A stretch of 64,000 nt of DNA from Monosporascus cannonballus (GCA_004154925.1 QJNS01000005.1:124001-188000), one strand, 5' to 3'. Shown: positions 48,526-60,007, counted from the first letter of the stretch. Numbers and translations: made by a program. Notes: a model not told the origin generated them from the sequence alone.

Positions 48526-50539
48526 CCTTAGAACATATTAAGATAAACTCTGAAAAAATCGCTATGATTATAAAATAGCAGATGCTAATTACAGTTAAAA
48601 AGGTATAAGTATTCTTTAAATTCGCTAATTATTACAAGAAATTTATTCGGAATTTTAGCAAAATAATTATATTCTTAACGAATTTTACGAAAAGAAAATG
48701 CAAATAAACGTCCGAAACGGAAAAAACATTTTAAGATATTAAGGATGTAATTATTAGCGAACCAGTATTAATTATATACGATCTAAACCGCTCCGTTAAG
48801 CTAAAAACCGATATTTCGAATTACGCGTTAAACGTAATAATTAAATAATAAAATAATTAAAACAAACTATATCTTATGGTATTTTTTCGTATAAATTAAA
48901 AGAAATCGAACTTAATTACGGTAATCCAAATAACAAATTTATGGCTATTATTATAATATTCCGAAATTTAAATATTTTCTAAAGAAAAACTTATACTAGG
49001 TTAAAGTTTATACGAATTATTAAACTTTTACCCGATTTACTACGACCAGAAATTTTACCGGACGATAATTTCGTTATACGAAAAAATTGACGAACTTTAA
49101 CTTCGTTATTATCTATAAGAAAAACTTAAAGAATGGCAGAATAAACGCTCTGAGCAGGCGACCGGACCTTAAAGAAAAATTGGTTAAAGTTAATTATATA
49201 ATTTTCGATATTATTACAGAAGATCATTTACGCCCGCGACAGATTACGACAATTCGAGCAGAACCTTTTGATATATATCAGAGGATCTAACAATATAACA
49301 ACGATCTCCCAGAAAACCAAAAAACGGATAAGATACAAGTTCCAGAAAGATCTAGTACGAGATATATACGAATATCAATTACATGAATATCCAGAGATCC
49401 ACAAGATTCTAAAACGGCCTTAACGCATATATTCCTTTCCTAAAAAGAAATTAACGGTATAGAAAATTATACGGCAATACAATATTTACGCCAGAATAAA
49501 GGCTCGACAATATAAGCTATACGGAAAATTACAGTTATTATCAGCCGTAAAGCGATTATAATAATTAGTTATATTCGACTTTATTATTAAATTTCTTGTA
49601 TCAAAAAATCCAATGACGGGAATATATTACGATAATATTTTCGTAATTGTCAATCCATTTACGAAATTTTCCTATTTCTTATTATATTATAAGAATATAA
49701 ATGCCGAATAAATGATTTTTAAAATATATTTTTAGTATATATAGATTATGAATAAAATTTATTTTAAATAAAGAGTCGATATTTGTTTTTAAATGTTAGC
49801 AAGGCCAAATAATATAAATCAGGTTAAATTGTAAGTTATTTAATGTATTTAAATATTAAATAAATACGTTAATTAATTAAATTAAATTAAATTTTAAACT
49901 TTTATTTACGATAGTATATAAATTACGAATCAAATAACTGTGTTAACAATTTATTAATCGCATAATTAATTTATAATATTAATTATTATAAAAATATTAA
50001 TATAATATTTACGAACGTAAATATTAATTTTACTGTAAAAGTTTATAGAAAAATACGTAACAATAATTTAATTAATATTAAAATAATTACGATAATTATA
50101 TCAAACAATAAAATTAAAATTAAAATTTGTACGTAACTAAATAAGTAAATATTATAACTAGAAAATATTAAAAATATAAATTTTCGAAAAAAAAGATTGT
50201 TCGTTATCAAAAATATTTAAACAAAATAGCTTAATAAAAAACTTGATTTTAAATATATTGGCTTATATAAAATCGCTAAAAAAAATCTTAGAAAATAATT
50301 ATTAATTAAATTGTTTATTAAAAATTAAATTGTATTTAATTTTTTGCGTTTCTTTTTCGAATTAATAATAAATATCGTTAATAAACATACAGCATAAAAC
50401 GATATAAAAATCAAAAACGAACAAATATATAAAATAAAACAATTTTCGATATATAAAAATAAAATGGATTTACCTAATACTTAATTAAGTAAAAAAAACA
50501 CTCGAATTCCGAAAATATCTGAAAATCCGCCAAAAATAT

Positions 50540-51171
50540 TATTAGCGCCTAACGCCTGCTAAAGAGTTTTTATCAATAACGACGCGCGCGTCCCAGTTAA
50601 TAGTCGACCAGTTAATAGCCGGGATGTCGGGCTAGTCGGCCGCGGCCTCCGTTAACGTCATAGCCGTAACAATAGCTTCTAGCTGTTTTTGTTCCCGATA
50701 TTTTTATTCCTCTAATTCGTCCAACGATTAAAAATTACGTTATACTATAATAACGCCTTTCGAACGAACTAATGCCTTTTGCTTACGTAAACCAATAAGA
50801 CAGGAAAACTTTTTATTTATTTTTTTCTAATAATAGTATTACTCCTTAAGATAAAACCGTTAAAATTTAAATAATTATTCTTTAATAAGCATTTTTTTAT
50901 ATTTTAAATATTAATATTTTTGACAAATATTTTGCAAAGAAAAAAACGGCATACCGGTACTATTACAAAACTGACCTTAATTAATATATTCCTTATACCT
51001 TAAAACATTTTCTATTATTTTACACCTTTTGTTTTTCGAAAAATAATAAAAGTAAGATATAACTTCGTACCCAAATTCGTTAAAAGCTTTTACAAGGTCA
51101 ATATAACGAACGGTAGAAAAACGAGAAATACGACGAATCTTGGAAATACGAAACGATATAATTAGGAACAA
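50540..51171 (-). pseudogene. G4 extra ORF, opposite strand to gag-pol
   Basis: Starts at an ATG (51,171) 78 bp from the 3' LTR and is open for 64 codons, then readable in frame to about 50,540. The cluster reads SYFYYFSKNKRCK, Y..Y and GQFC. Counting tyrosines as G-to-A mutated cysteines, the spacing is CX2CX6CX8CX2CX6C, the same as in G3. The tail AINWSTINWDARVVINKNSL is nearly that of G3. A helical block with RKQKALVRSKG lies between. It converges with pol, whose recognisable part ends near 50,480. The function is unknown. Confidence 0.62.
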
Positions 51172-51248
51172 AAAAAAGGGTTATTTACCAAACGAAAAAA
51201 AAAAAAGAAATCTTAATTAAGGGCAAGATTTTTGGAAAGGAGAAATCG

Positions 51249-51621
51249 TATTATAACCTGATAGGCTCCGGCCTTAAGAAACGGTCAGACAAGGATCATA
51301 TAGGCTACCCTCGGGGTTACGTAACGGTAATTACTGCCAAGCCAGTAATTATTAATTATTAGAAATAATTTTAAATAACTATAGTCATTACCGGCTGCGT
51401 AATCAAAAGTAATTAAGCCAAAAAGAAGAAAAATATATACGCTTATTATTTCCGTAATTTAAATAATTTCAACTTATAATAACAATTCGTTACCTAAGGC
51501 ACTCTTAGTATTACGAGATATAACTAAGTTATTTCATTGCTACAGAGTCCTACGATACTCCTGCCAACATAAACCCGTACGACTAAGGTTTAATAGTTGG
51601 TTAAATCGTCTAGCCGTCACA
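51249..51621 (+). repeat. G4 3' LTR
   Basis: 373 bp, TATTATAACCTGATAGG...CTAGCCGTCACA. The start shows TG changed to TA. The core at about 51,322-51,405 has the same AGT(A/G)ATTATTA type as the 5' LTR. Confidence 0.9.
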
Positions 51622-51626
51622 ATTTT

Positions 51627-54600
51627 TCCATTAGAGATAATTTTATATAGTAATTTGTATATACTGAAAATATTTCTGAAGAAAATATATGTTATTTATT
51701 TGGCGTAAGTGTTTTTTAGATAAGATAAAAAGTAGAAAAATCGTATAAGTCTATGGACGATTAGGAAAATGTTATTATAATATACTTTTGTTGCTAGGTT
51801 TTCAGATAAGAGAAATTTAGTATTAAAATTTATAGTAATTAAGTTCCATAGTTGTTTTGAAATTGGAAATGGTTATAATTTTCTATAGAGTTTATATCGT
51901 TATATTTTGATTTTGTTATAAAGGTCGTATTACCGTCGTATTTTTGGAATTATTATTTTTATTTTAAAAAAGAAATAGATATATTAAAGTCGTTTTAGGG
52001 GTTTGTGGATTTCTAACTATCTATGTAATTAATGTTTATATATGTAGCGTATTATGTCTATCTTGTATTTTTTGAAATTTGTATTTTATTTGTTTTTTAG
52101 TTTTCTGAAAAATTATTATAATATTACTGGATTTTCTAATACATATTAAAGAGTGCCGTCCGAATCGTTGCAATTCGTTATAAGCGTAAGCATTTTTCTG
52201 TAATAGTATTAAAAATTATATAGCTAACCATAACTAATTTTTTTCGAAATTTGGTTCCTTATTTAAGATGTCGATTTTGCCGTTTTTTAAACTTTTTTAT
52301 AGAAAATAACGAAATACAAATTTACTAATTTTTCTGCATATTTTAATTATTGTTTTATAAGTTTTTTAATTGTAATAAAACGGGTGAGGTTTTTATAATC
52401 TGTATAAACTTTAATCTAATAAAGGTTTTCTTTAAGAAAATATCTAAACTTTCGAAATATCAAAATAATGGCCATAGATTCCTTATTTCGAATACCGTAA
52501 TTAAGTTCGGCTCCTTTTAATTTATACGAAAAATGTATAATAAGGTATAATTTGCCTTAATTGTTTCGTTATCCGATTATTACGTTTATCGCGTAAGCCG
52601 AAATATCGATTTTTAGCTTAACGAGACGAATTAAATTATATATAATTAATATTGGTTCGCTAATAATTACATTCTTAATTTTTTGAAATATTCTTTTTAT
52701 TCCGAACGTTTATATAAGTTTTTTTCGTAAAGTTAATCAAGAATATAGTTATCCTGTTGAAATTTCGAATAAACTTTTTATAGTGATTAATGAATCCCAA
52801 AAATACCTGTATCTTTTTGATTATCGTTAGCATTACTATTTTATAATTATATCGATTGTTTTGGGAGTTTATTTTAATATATTTTAGAATAATAATATGT
52901 TTTAGATATTCTACTTTTTGAGCATAAAATTAACTCTTTTCTGCGTTAATTAATAGCCTTATATTTTGTAAAATTTGAAACACTTTATAAACGCATTTTA
53001 TATATACCTTTTTCGTTTTCGAAAAGATAAAAATATCGATAAAGTAAAATATAATAAAAATATCGAAATATTTTCGTTATATATAATTATTTATTTGCTG
53101 GAAAAATATTAATATATTTCTAAGTTTTCTTAGTATAATTACGTATTTAAATCATCTGTTTTTTGTTTTAAAAGCTGTTTTTTATTCGTATTCTTGAGAT
53201 TTTAATAAAATTATTTTTATTCTTAAAATCAAATACTATAAATTATTAAGTTTTATACAACCAGTTTTTTATTCCCGTAATTAAGGATAATAATATTCGA
53301 TTTTTATAATACTACCCTCCAATTATTAATAATTAAATACAAATCGTAACTTTTCGATTTTTTCGATATAAAAAATATAAAATACCTTCTTAATAATTTT
53401 AAAAATCGAATTTATCCTTTATGTAATCGATTCTTTTTAAAATATGTTTTAAAAGCGCGCAATTCGATTTCGTTAAAATTATAAATAAGATAAAATTGCG
53501 TCGAAAAACATTTTTAGGATTATTTTATAATTTTATTCGTTATATTTTAGTAATTTAGTATTAAGCATTTTTCTAAAAAACTGATAATATTAATAATATT
53601 ATAATACTATATTACCGGTCATAAATTTCAATTATTATAAGGATATAATCCAATAAATAATCGGATTAATTAAGCTTAAAAAATTTCTTTTATATTTTTT
53701 TAAAATTATGGAAAAGCTTAACTATAAATACATTTTATTTTTAATTTAGCGTAAATACTAATTAAATAAGCGTATTACCGAAATTAAATATTAATCCTTT
53801 TTATCGTAATTATTAAATTTGCATTTCGGCTTTTATTTTTTATTTAGTATTTCGAAAAGTTCCGTTAATATTTATTCGAATCATTTATAATTATTATAAA
53901 TTCGTATTATTTCCGCGTGTTATTTTTTATCGGTAAAATAACATATTTTCTAATAGCAGGCTTAAACCAAATAATTATATTTCTAGTAAATCGTTTAACT
54001 GCAAATTGAATTTGTATAATGGATATAATAAATCGAATAAAAGAATATTCGAACTATATTCGTCATTAAGTTAAAAATAATCATAATTTAATCGAAATTC
54101 CGTTAAAAAAACTCCGGCTTAAGAGATTTAAAGATTTTTTTAGTTTTTTTAGTAAAATTTAATTAAATAATTTGGCTGATTCGAAAAAGCTTTTCGGTTT
54201 TGGAGACCTTTTTTTCTTTTTTAAATTTTTTATATATAATTTAAAAGAACGTGGTAAGATAATTTTTATCCTTTATAAGTTAAATAATACGTTTACTTAT
54301 AATATCTAAACGTCGAAAAACTTCTTTTCAAAAAAGACGAAATTATTCTTTTTTTTGGATTTTATTTTAATATTTAGGTTATTAAAGACTTGGTAAATAA
54401 GTTATTCGGGTTATTTATTGATAAATATAATATCGGCGATATTGCTTAAAATATGACGGTAATATTAAATAAAAGCTTATAACGTATAACGGCTATGCGA
54501 TTTAACTAATTATTATACTTAAATCGCACGAGTTTATATTAAGAAAAAATATTACTGGAATTTACCTAATAAGTACAAAATTCGTATTACGTTCCGTAAT

Positions 54601-54828
54601 ATCAATGGTATTTAAAAAATTAAATTATAAATATTAATAAACATTATATATTAATATTATTTAAATTATAAAAATAACAAACGTATTAGATTTATTTATA
54701 ATTTTTTATTAATTGTATGATTCGTTAACTTTGTTGGATTCGTTAACGATTTTTTTGTAATTACATAATTTAAAGTACTTCTATTCTTTTTAACCGTTTC
54801 TGGTTATGCTAGATAATTGGTTATAATA
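51627..54828 (-). mobile_element. G5: truncated and internally deleted G element
   Basis: Homologous to G3 from about 35,335. Integrase and RT remnants read on the minus strand, with the RT/RNase H boundary at about 52,750-52,870. At about 53,610-53,625 the sequence jumps from the G3 equivalent of 37,315 to that of 39,110, so about 1.8 kb of the protease/gag segment is missing. The right (5') LTR is at 54,485-54,828 (344 bp), with a core of GATTCGTTAAC-like units. The left part, with 3' LTR and extra frame, was not found beyond G4. Confidence 0.75.
54485..54828 (-). repeat. G5 5' LTR
   Basis: 344 bp, starting TATAACGGCTATGCG and ending GGTTATAATA. Heavily mutated. Its core differs from all other copies. 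Confidence 0.75.
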
Positions 54829-55136
54829 TCAAATAAGTCGAATTACGTAATAAGCGCTTAATAAAAATTAGTTGAACATGCTTAAATATATCACTGAATT
54901 AAGTATTATTAAGCAAAAAGGAATTAAAATACGTAAGAATAACAATATCTAAATACATTTATTTCCATAATTTATATAATAGCAGCTTATAATAAAACAT
55001 CGTTACCTAAAATATTTTTAGTATTACGAAACGTAACCAGTTATTATATTTATTGTTTAAAATCTTACGATACTTTTGCCAACATAAATTCGTACGATTT
55101 CGGTTTAATCGTTAATTAAACCGCTTAGCCGTTATA
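54829..55136 (+). repeat. Inverted G-family LTR remnant at the edge of the AT-rich block
   Basis: Reads as the inverse of a G LTR, from an AATTACGTAATAAG block to AGCCGTTATA at 55,136. It abuts the G5 LTR head to head. The first 50 or so bp of the LTR are missing. RIP-type mutation stops at its right end, where normal sequence begins. Confidence 0.75.
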
Positions 55137-55300
55137 TTACTGTTCTAATATCAGGCTTTCATAAACTAGCAATAATATGTAATAGTCCTGTAGTATGATC
55201 AAAGCAGTCTTCATATTCAATTCAATATTGACTATTGCTTTCGAAATTGGCCCGAGGAATACCGCCAAGTACGAGCTAAATTACGGCAGGGATAGCTTTA
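55137..55300. other. Start of the unmutated region
   Basis: Normal-composition sequence. It includes AATAAAG on the minus strand just downstream of the stop at 55,301, a plausible poly(A) signal for the 55,301-55,791 locus. Confidence 0.4.
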
Positions 55301-55791
55301 TTAGTGGGTTATGAGACAACTTCTGTGAAGTTCTAGGGAGCAAGACACTAGCTGAGAAGATTTTGTTCCTTGGATGAAACTATTTTACTTGGCCGCTTTT
55401 CTCTATGCATTCTCACCTGGATCTTGCCATAGTAAGCTCCAACGACGGCCACCACGAGAGGCTGTATTCCGATCGTAATACCTATTATAGTCCCCGTACA
55501 TAGCCTGCTCTTATCACTGCTTCCACCGCGATTGCTAGATTGGGATTGGGCCTGTCCACCCCAGCCGCCGATCCGGACGTCGAAGCTGCCACGGAATGTG
55601 TCGCCGTCTTTTGGGACCCATTAGAAGCCGTGTCTGAAGCGCTGCCAGTTCCCCGCGGAGAAGGCCGCATCATCGTACAATAGTGGGTAATTTAAGAACT
55701 CATCCTCGAGACAGCGTCCTCTCTGGAACGAGAAGCTTAATTTTGGAATACTTCTTGTCACAGATAGGCTGATCGTGAGAAAAGGTTGCAT
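55301..55791 (-). pseudogene. Damaged or misread small membrane-protein gene
   Basis: On the minus strand an ATG at 55,791 opens a 55-codon frame ending NWQRFRHGF and TAA. The same frame continues past the stop as a polar linker into a strongly hydrophobic segment (TIIGITIGIQPLVVAVVGAY, about 55,500-55,430). A good donor (GTGAGA, 55,416) and acceptor (CTTCTCAG, ending 55,352) remove a 65-bp intron and lead to a short last exon ending at 55,301. A second frame (ATG at 55,673) encodes a Ser/Ala/Thr-rich peptide that would need a frameshift to reach the membrane segment. Either the gene is broken by the TAA or the true start and an unusual intron were missed. Family unknown. Confidence 0.35.
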
Positions 55792-56505
55792 AGAGTGTGA
55801 GAAGTGATAATTGACTGACTAGAATTAAGCTCTAGGGAGGTGTAGCTAGGAAGCTCTCTATATATACTGTGGGGGCGCCGGAATAAGGTTCTTCCGGGGT
55901 GCTGTGGAGCTGGATGACTAACACAGATACCCCTATTCCACGACACTTCTGAAGCGACTGGGGTTAAAGAGTAAAAAAGTGTTAGTCATCGCTTGGAGGA
56001 CTATATTGGAACAACGTATACGAGGAAGAAGTGGCTTGGACTTCGCCGGTGTAAGGCTTCGGGCAAGTAATGAATCAAGCCACGGGTTCTCGCACGCGAC
56101 CTATCAGTATATTGGTATCATGCTAATTAAAACACACCCCGCGGAGGTACCGAATCAGGCTAGGAAAGGCTGAGATATTGGCGCGCATAGGACGGCTAAC
56201 ATTTGTTGTTCGCGGGGTCTTGGACGCCACCGGTTGAGAGTGGGGTTCTCAGCCCTCGCGAGTCGCCAGCCAGTGAATGTGGGAACAGCTCCTCCCAACC
56301 TCGTGGGACAAAGTCAGGCGTTCGTGTTTTCCTTGAGATCGAGCAGCACTTCCCAACTTTTCACTCTATGGTTCTCCCACACCTGCCGACTCGGCAGGAA
56401 CGCAAGATTGATATATCGTCTCGTAATTCTTATACCACGCCCCCGTCCCCCAAGAGCCCTCCCCACGGCAAGCCGCATTAAAGGGAGAGCAGCTCTGCAG
56501 CAACC
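55792..56505. other. Intergenic region upstream of the modin-like gene
   Basis: 714 bp between divergent genes. Contains CT-rich and CCCCGTCCCCC-like tracts at 56,440-56,465, common in fungal promoters. Short open frames here have no recognisable domain. Confidence 0.5.
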
Positions 56506-58369
56506 ATGGCGGACGCGGGAGATACTATCGCCATCGTGGCGCTGGTTCTGGCAACTCTAGCTCTCTACGCCATGGTTCTGCAGTCAGCAGCTCAGTATAT
56601 TGGAGCCCTAAGAGAGCAGTACCGTTATTGCAACAGAAGCGTGATTGGAGATTGGGCTTCAAGCAGGGAATACAAATTCCACTTTCGAGACTACCGGTTC
56701 GAAATGATGATCAAGGTACCAGTTTTATTTATATCCGATCCATACAATCGTGAAGGCAAGGCAGTCGATACGCCTATCTACCATATCAGCGGAACGAGAG
56801 AAAGCAGGTCCGATACGTGGACAACGAACCCATCCTTTGTGGATTACGAAACAATATCAAGGCCTCGCAATTACCGCCTTTGGAGCCCTAATGCTACTGG
56901 TTTCGAGCGGGCGACCTGGCTTACGATGCTATCATCACTGCAGTTCATGGAGGAAGAATCAGCCAAATATGAAAGAGATCGGTCTCCTAAACCACCTGAT
57001 CCAAACCAAGGATCCGCCTCTCGTACTGCTTTTGTGAGCTTGCGGAAGAAACGCTTAAGCTGGGATGTGATGCCGACAAACTTCCGGCGGCCGCTCGCTT
57101 TTACAACTATAGGAGACCTGATTGTCATAGCTGCGATGTTGGGAACGCACTGGAAAATATTGAACCGTGATCAATCGTCCTACCATGCAGAAGGCAACGG
57201 ACTCATATTCGAAGGCTCCAAAGTCGACGGAATTGGGCTTGTTTTCAGCTTTAGGTATACGGGGGGCACACGCTTTGAACAACACCGTATTCTACCCATC
57301 ATCGAGCTCAAGGAACTGTCCTTTGGCCGGGTACCGACCATCTTCAACAAGGCCGATGGAGAAACACCCCAGCGAACATTCCTTGTTGGACATGTTAGTA
57401 GCGTTTCTGATAACTTGGAAACCCTGCGGCTGGGCAACCCAGAGGAGACTGCGGCAACTCTCGAGGCTATGGGGTGCCACTGGAAGACCATTGATTACTT
57501 TAAATGGTCTCGCAGATGCACGCACCTCTTTCCGGGTGAGTTATTTGAGCCTTCCCCGGTTGCAAGGCGGCTTGAAAAAGAATGGTTATTTCTTTCTCCG
57601 CTGGGTGGAAGAGAAATATAGTACTGATACCTCTGTAGTGCCATTCGAACTCCTGGGCATGTTAGCCCGTAATCTGCACCCACGTGGTAGCGTATTCCGC
57701 ATGCTGCCCAACCCTACTTACACTCGATGGAATGCAAACGCTGCGTGCTCTCTGTTTCCGGAACTTCATCGCGCCTATAGAGAGAAGTTATATGATTGCC
57801 GAGACGATGTACCAGACACTCTCATGAAGCTGTCCGACGATATAGTAGACAGCCTACCGAAGTCCGAATATTCGAAAGGGAAAGCGGCGACTGAATCCAG
57901 GTCTAACGATCCCATTTCGTTGGCTCGCCTGTTAGCCAGGTTGCACGTTGGTGTAGAGGAATCGGAGAACCTGCTGTACGTCTCGGCAGATGAGGAGAGT
58001 GTTCATTCGGCTCAGAAATCCATTTCGGCCGTCGTATCCGCACACATTGACATGGTAATGAAACTTATTAATGATGCCACCGAGGATTCTCATGATGCAT
58101 CCGACAACGATCCTCATAGCTCAATCACCCGGGGCTCAGGCATGGGTCAGGCGGAAACGGCACAAGAGCTTATCAACATTTATGTTGATACCGTGATGCA
58201 AAGGGTGATTGAAAAACTGGGGGGCAGCGTCAAGAATAGCGGTCGTATTTGGCTCGTCTTGGTTTTCCGAATGCTCTGTTGGCTCACACTTCACGGCTTC
58301 CACCCCGAGGATGTGCAGACCGGCCAGGGGGGGTTTTACCAGAGTGCACTACCCGTATATATCAACTGA
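56506..58369 (+). CDS. Modin-like fungal protein, two exons, 586 aa
   Basis: Exons 56,506-57,535 and 57,639-58,369 are separated by a 103-bp intron (donor GTGAGT, branch-like TACTGATAC, acceptor TGTAG). Splicing joins LFPV to PFELLGMLARN and gives one frame of 587 codons. Residues about 8-30 form an N-terminal membrane segment (TIAIVALVLATLALYAMVLQ). Typical blocks follow: SVIGDWASSREYKF, ATWLTMLSSLQFMEEE, KRLSWDVMP, IVIAAMLGTHWK, YHAEGNGLIFEG and FRMLPNPTYTRWN. The protein ends FYQSALPVYIN. From memory these blocks belong to a large fungal family often annotated 'modin', a name linked to a heterokaryon-incompatibility modifier in Podospora. The biochemical function is not known, and the family link should be checked. 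The ATG has a good context (CAACCATGG). It is the first clearly intact gene right of the RIP block. Confidence 0.85.
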
Positions 58370-58954
58370 CCGATGAGAATAGCTGTCGTGGTTGGATGAT
58401 CACAGAAGGCCTGCGAGTAGAGACGGAGAAGGCAGGGAGAAGTGAAGGGTTCAGCGTTTATCATCCAACCACTAATTTCGATACGCGAGACATGTTGTCA
58501 CAACTTTTGATGATGGCAATGAGTATCTAGGAGATTTTTTTTTATTTGGTCGAGCTATCAGATACCAAATCTTTATTAGCTCTTGTTCTTATGGTTGTGT
58601 CCGTAATGGGGCTTCCCGACCAGGGAAGTCCGACCTGGTCTACCATTATGAAGCTGCGGCGCCGCATTCTTAGCCTTGTTCGATATTCAATGCCTTGTCC
58701 AGAGTGGCTAGAAGCAAACAGGCAGCTGATCGCCATGGTGATGCCTGCGCATAGTATAATGATGCGACATCCCAGCAGGGATCAAATATGGGGCACGGCA
58801 TTAGACGCGCTCTCTTCCTGAACATCTTCGGCCCGTGCATACTTTCTATTTTGGAGGCGCAGGCGTCTCCGATCCTTCGATAGCCTAGCGGTTCCAAGAG
58901 ACGCGCGCCGTGCACAAGGGGGGGCTTAAGGTCAAGGGGCAGGGTTGAATCGCT
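58370..58954. other. 3' flank of the modin-like gene with a long hairpin
   Basis: Contains an inverted repeat of 13 bp (GTGGTTGGATGAT at 58,388-58,400; ATCATCCAACCAC at 58,460-58,472) just after the stop codon, probably in the 3' UTR. Overlapping short frames (58,546-58,821 plus; 58,670-58,915 minus) have no recognisable domain. Confidence 0.5.
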
Positions 58955-59158
58955 TCATCGGGCGTCTCCGGCTCGAGACTTCCAAGCGCTTCGATGGTTG
59001 TTGCTCGAGGGGGGAGCTTCCTGGGTCACAGCTCGAGCAGTTGAGCGGTTGTTTTGGATGCTGGGCTGCTCATTTTGAGGGGCAGATGCGCGGTACGCGT
59101 CCACTTTCCGGAGAGCCTTGAGAGTAAATGGCCACCTGAACCTGTAGCGCCGCGCCAT
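58955..59158 (-). CDS. 67-aa frame with one WPFTL...VDAYR motif
   Basis: Starts ATGGCGCGGCGC and reads RFRWPFTLKALRKVDAYR in residues 6-23, then a Gln/Asn/Ser-rich tail. The motif matches the two copies at the N-terminus of the protein encoded at 60,008-61,833. The DNA is similar too, over about 70 bp. The frame is short and has no membrane segments, so it is best read as a truncated relative or duplicated first-exon fragment; a functional small protein or a missed downstream exon is possible. Confidence 0.4.
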   Translation of the reverse strand: MARRYRFRWPFTLKALRKVDAYRASAPQNEQPSIQNNRSTARAVTQEAPPSSNNHRSAWKSRAGDAR

Positions 59159-60007
59159 GGTTTTCGTCCGGCAGCTTTCGAGTTCTTGCGGGTTTTGCTA
59201 GTCCGTCTCAAAACGCTCGAGCGTCGAATAGTTCATACGGGAGAACTCCGATGGGCGCATCGTGTCCTCTCCTCTGGGGACGATATCGCGCCTGGGAGGG
59301 GGGTTTTGCGTTCGCTTGTGATGGGAGCAAATGCCGGGGGTGGGGAAGTTGCGGCCTGGTGGAAACATCAGCAGATGGCTGGTGGTGCTTATTGGCGTTT
59401 TGAAGTGGAGGGGTGAGAAAGCCTTGGGGAATGTCGGTGTCTCAGGCCTTTTTTTAATAGCTACCCGAGAGCTTCTCAATCTGTGGCGCACGGATGCCGT
59501 TTTTTCGCCGATTCGCCAAGTGGTTGGTTGTTTGCTCCATAATAAAGAACTAACCTTGGACTAACCCCCCTTAGTGGGGGAAATAATGAAAGCCAAGGGA
59601 TCCCTATGTCGAAAGGGCCACGGCACTACGGAGTATATAGACTGAAGCTTCGCTTTGGGGGAAGATCCCGGCATCGATCATAAGCGGAGACTACACAATA
59701 TAGGCCATTGCTTTTGGACGGGGAGGGGTAGACGGAGCCACCTTCACTTGATATAAGCCGGGTGTATTGTAGTGGCAGTGGAGCTCTACCCGCAGTTTCT
59801 ATACAGGAGTCTTTCAATTCCCTCCCGAGTCTTGGCAATTTCTTCGACGATGAATCTTGTGAGCGACCATTGTGAATCTTCATGTAACACCACCGAAGCA
59901 GCGGAAAGCCGCCCGTTAAACCGAACAGGCGAATCACCCAGCAAATGACTCGGTTTGCTCTGCTGTTGGGGACAGGCCATAACCTGAGTGTGAAGACCGA
60001 TGACATG
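59159..60007. other. Intergenic stretch, no supported gene
   Basis: Several overlapping frames exist (59,198-59,491 minus, 59,626-60,087 minus, 59,786-59,980 minus) but none shows a known domain or supporting splice sites. A short GC hairpin CCCCCC-TTAGT-GGGGG lies at 59,566-59,581. The stretch probably holds the 3' UTR of the gene ending at 60,008. Confidence 0.4.

Larger units (their letters stand above)
46300..50480 (+). pseudogene. G4 pol remnant, split by H
   Basis: The RT core is at about 46,660-46,870 (MDITLLKLKKNTNKKTAF, RTKYELFKYFVILIEF, TNVPVTFQQ). After H the frame resumes at 48,531 with the RT/RNase H boundary ([19 protein letters not shown], then DISNYALNVII at about 48,810-48,840). 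The integrase core is at about 49,580-49,680 (KNPMTGIYYDNIFVIV). The two halves join exactly at the H target site. Confidence 0.82.
43261..51621 (+). mobile_element. G4: full-length Ty3/Gypsy element, plus strand, containing H
   Basis: LTRs 43,261-43,634 and 51,249-51,621 (374 and 373 bp), TGTTACGACC...GCCGTCACA in the coding direction, are flanked by the TSD ATTTT (43,256-43,260 and 51,622-51,626). Gag and pol read left to right. H (47,013-48,525) splits pol. The extra frame is on the minus strand before the 3' LTR. The polypurine tract GGAAAGGAGAAATCG (51,234-51,248) lies immediately before the 3' LTR. G4 interrupts G5. Confidence 0.92.

Noticed and set aside
57167..58369. 400-codon frame taken as a separate gene
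   Set aside because: Its first half overlaps exon 1 of the modin-like gene in another frame. Only 57,639-58,369 is coding, as exon 2.
59786..59980. 64-codon minus-strand frame with a helical C-terminus
   Set aside because: Short, within the probable 3' UTR of the membrane-protein gene; no splice sites or recognised domain link it to a gene.
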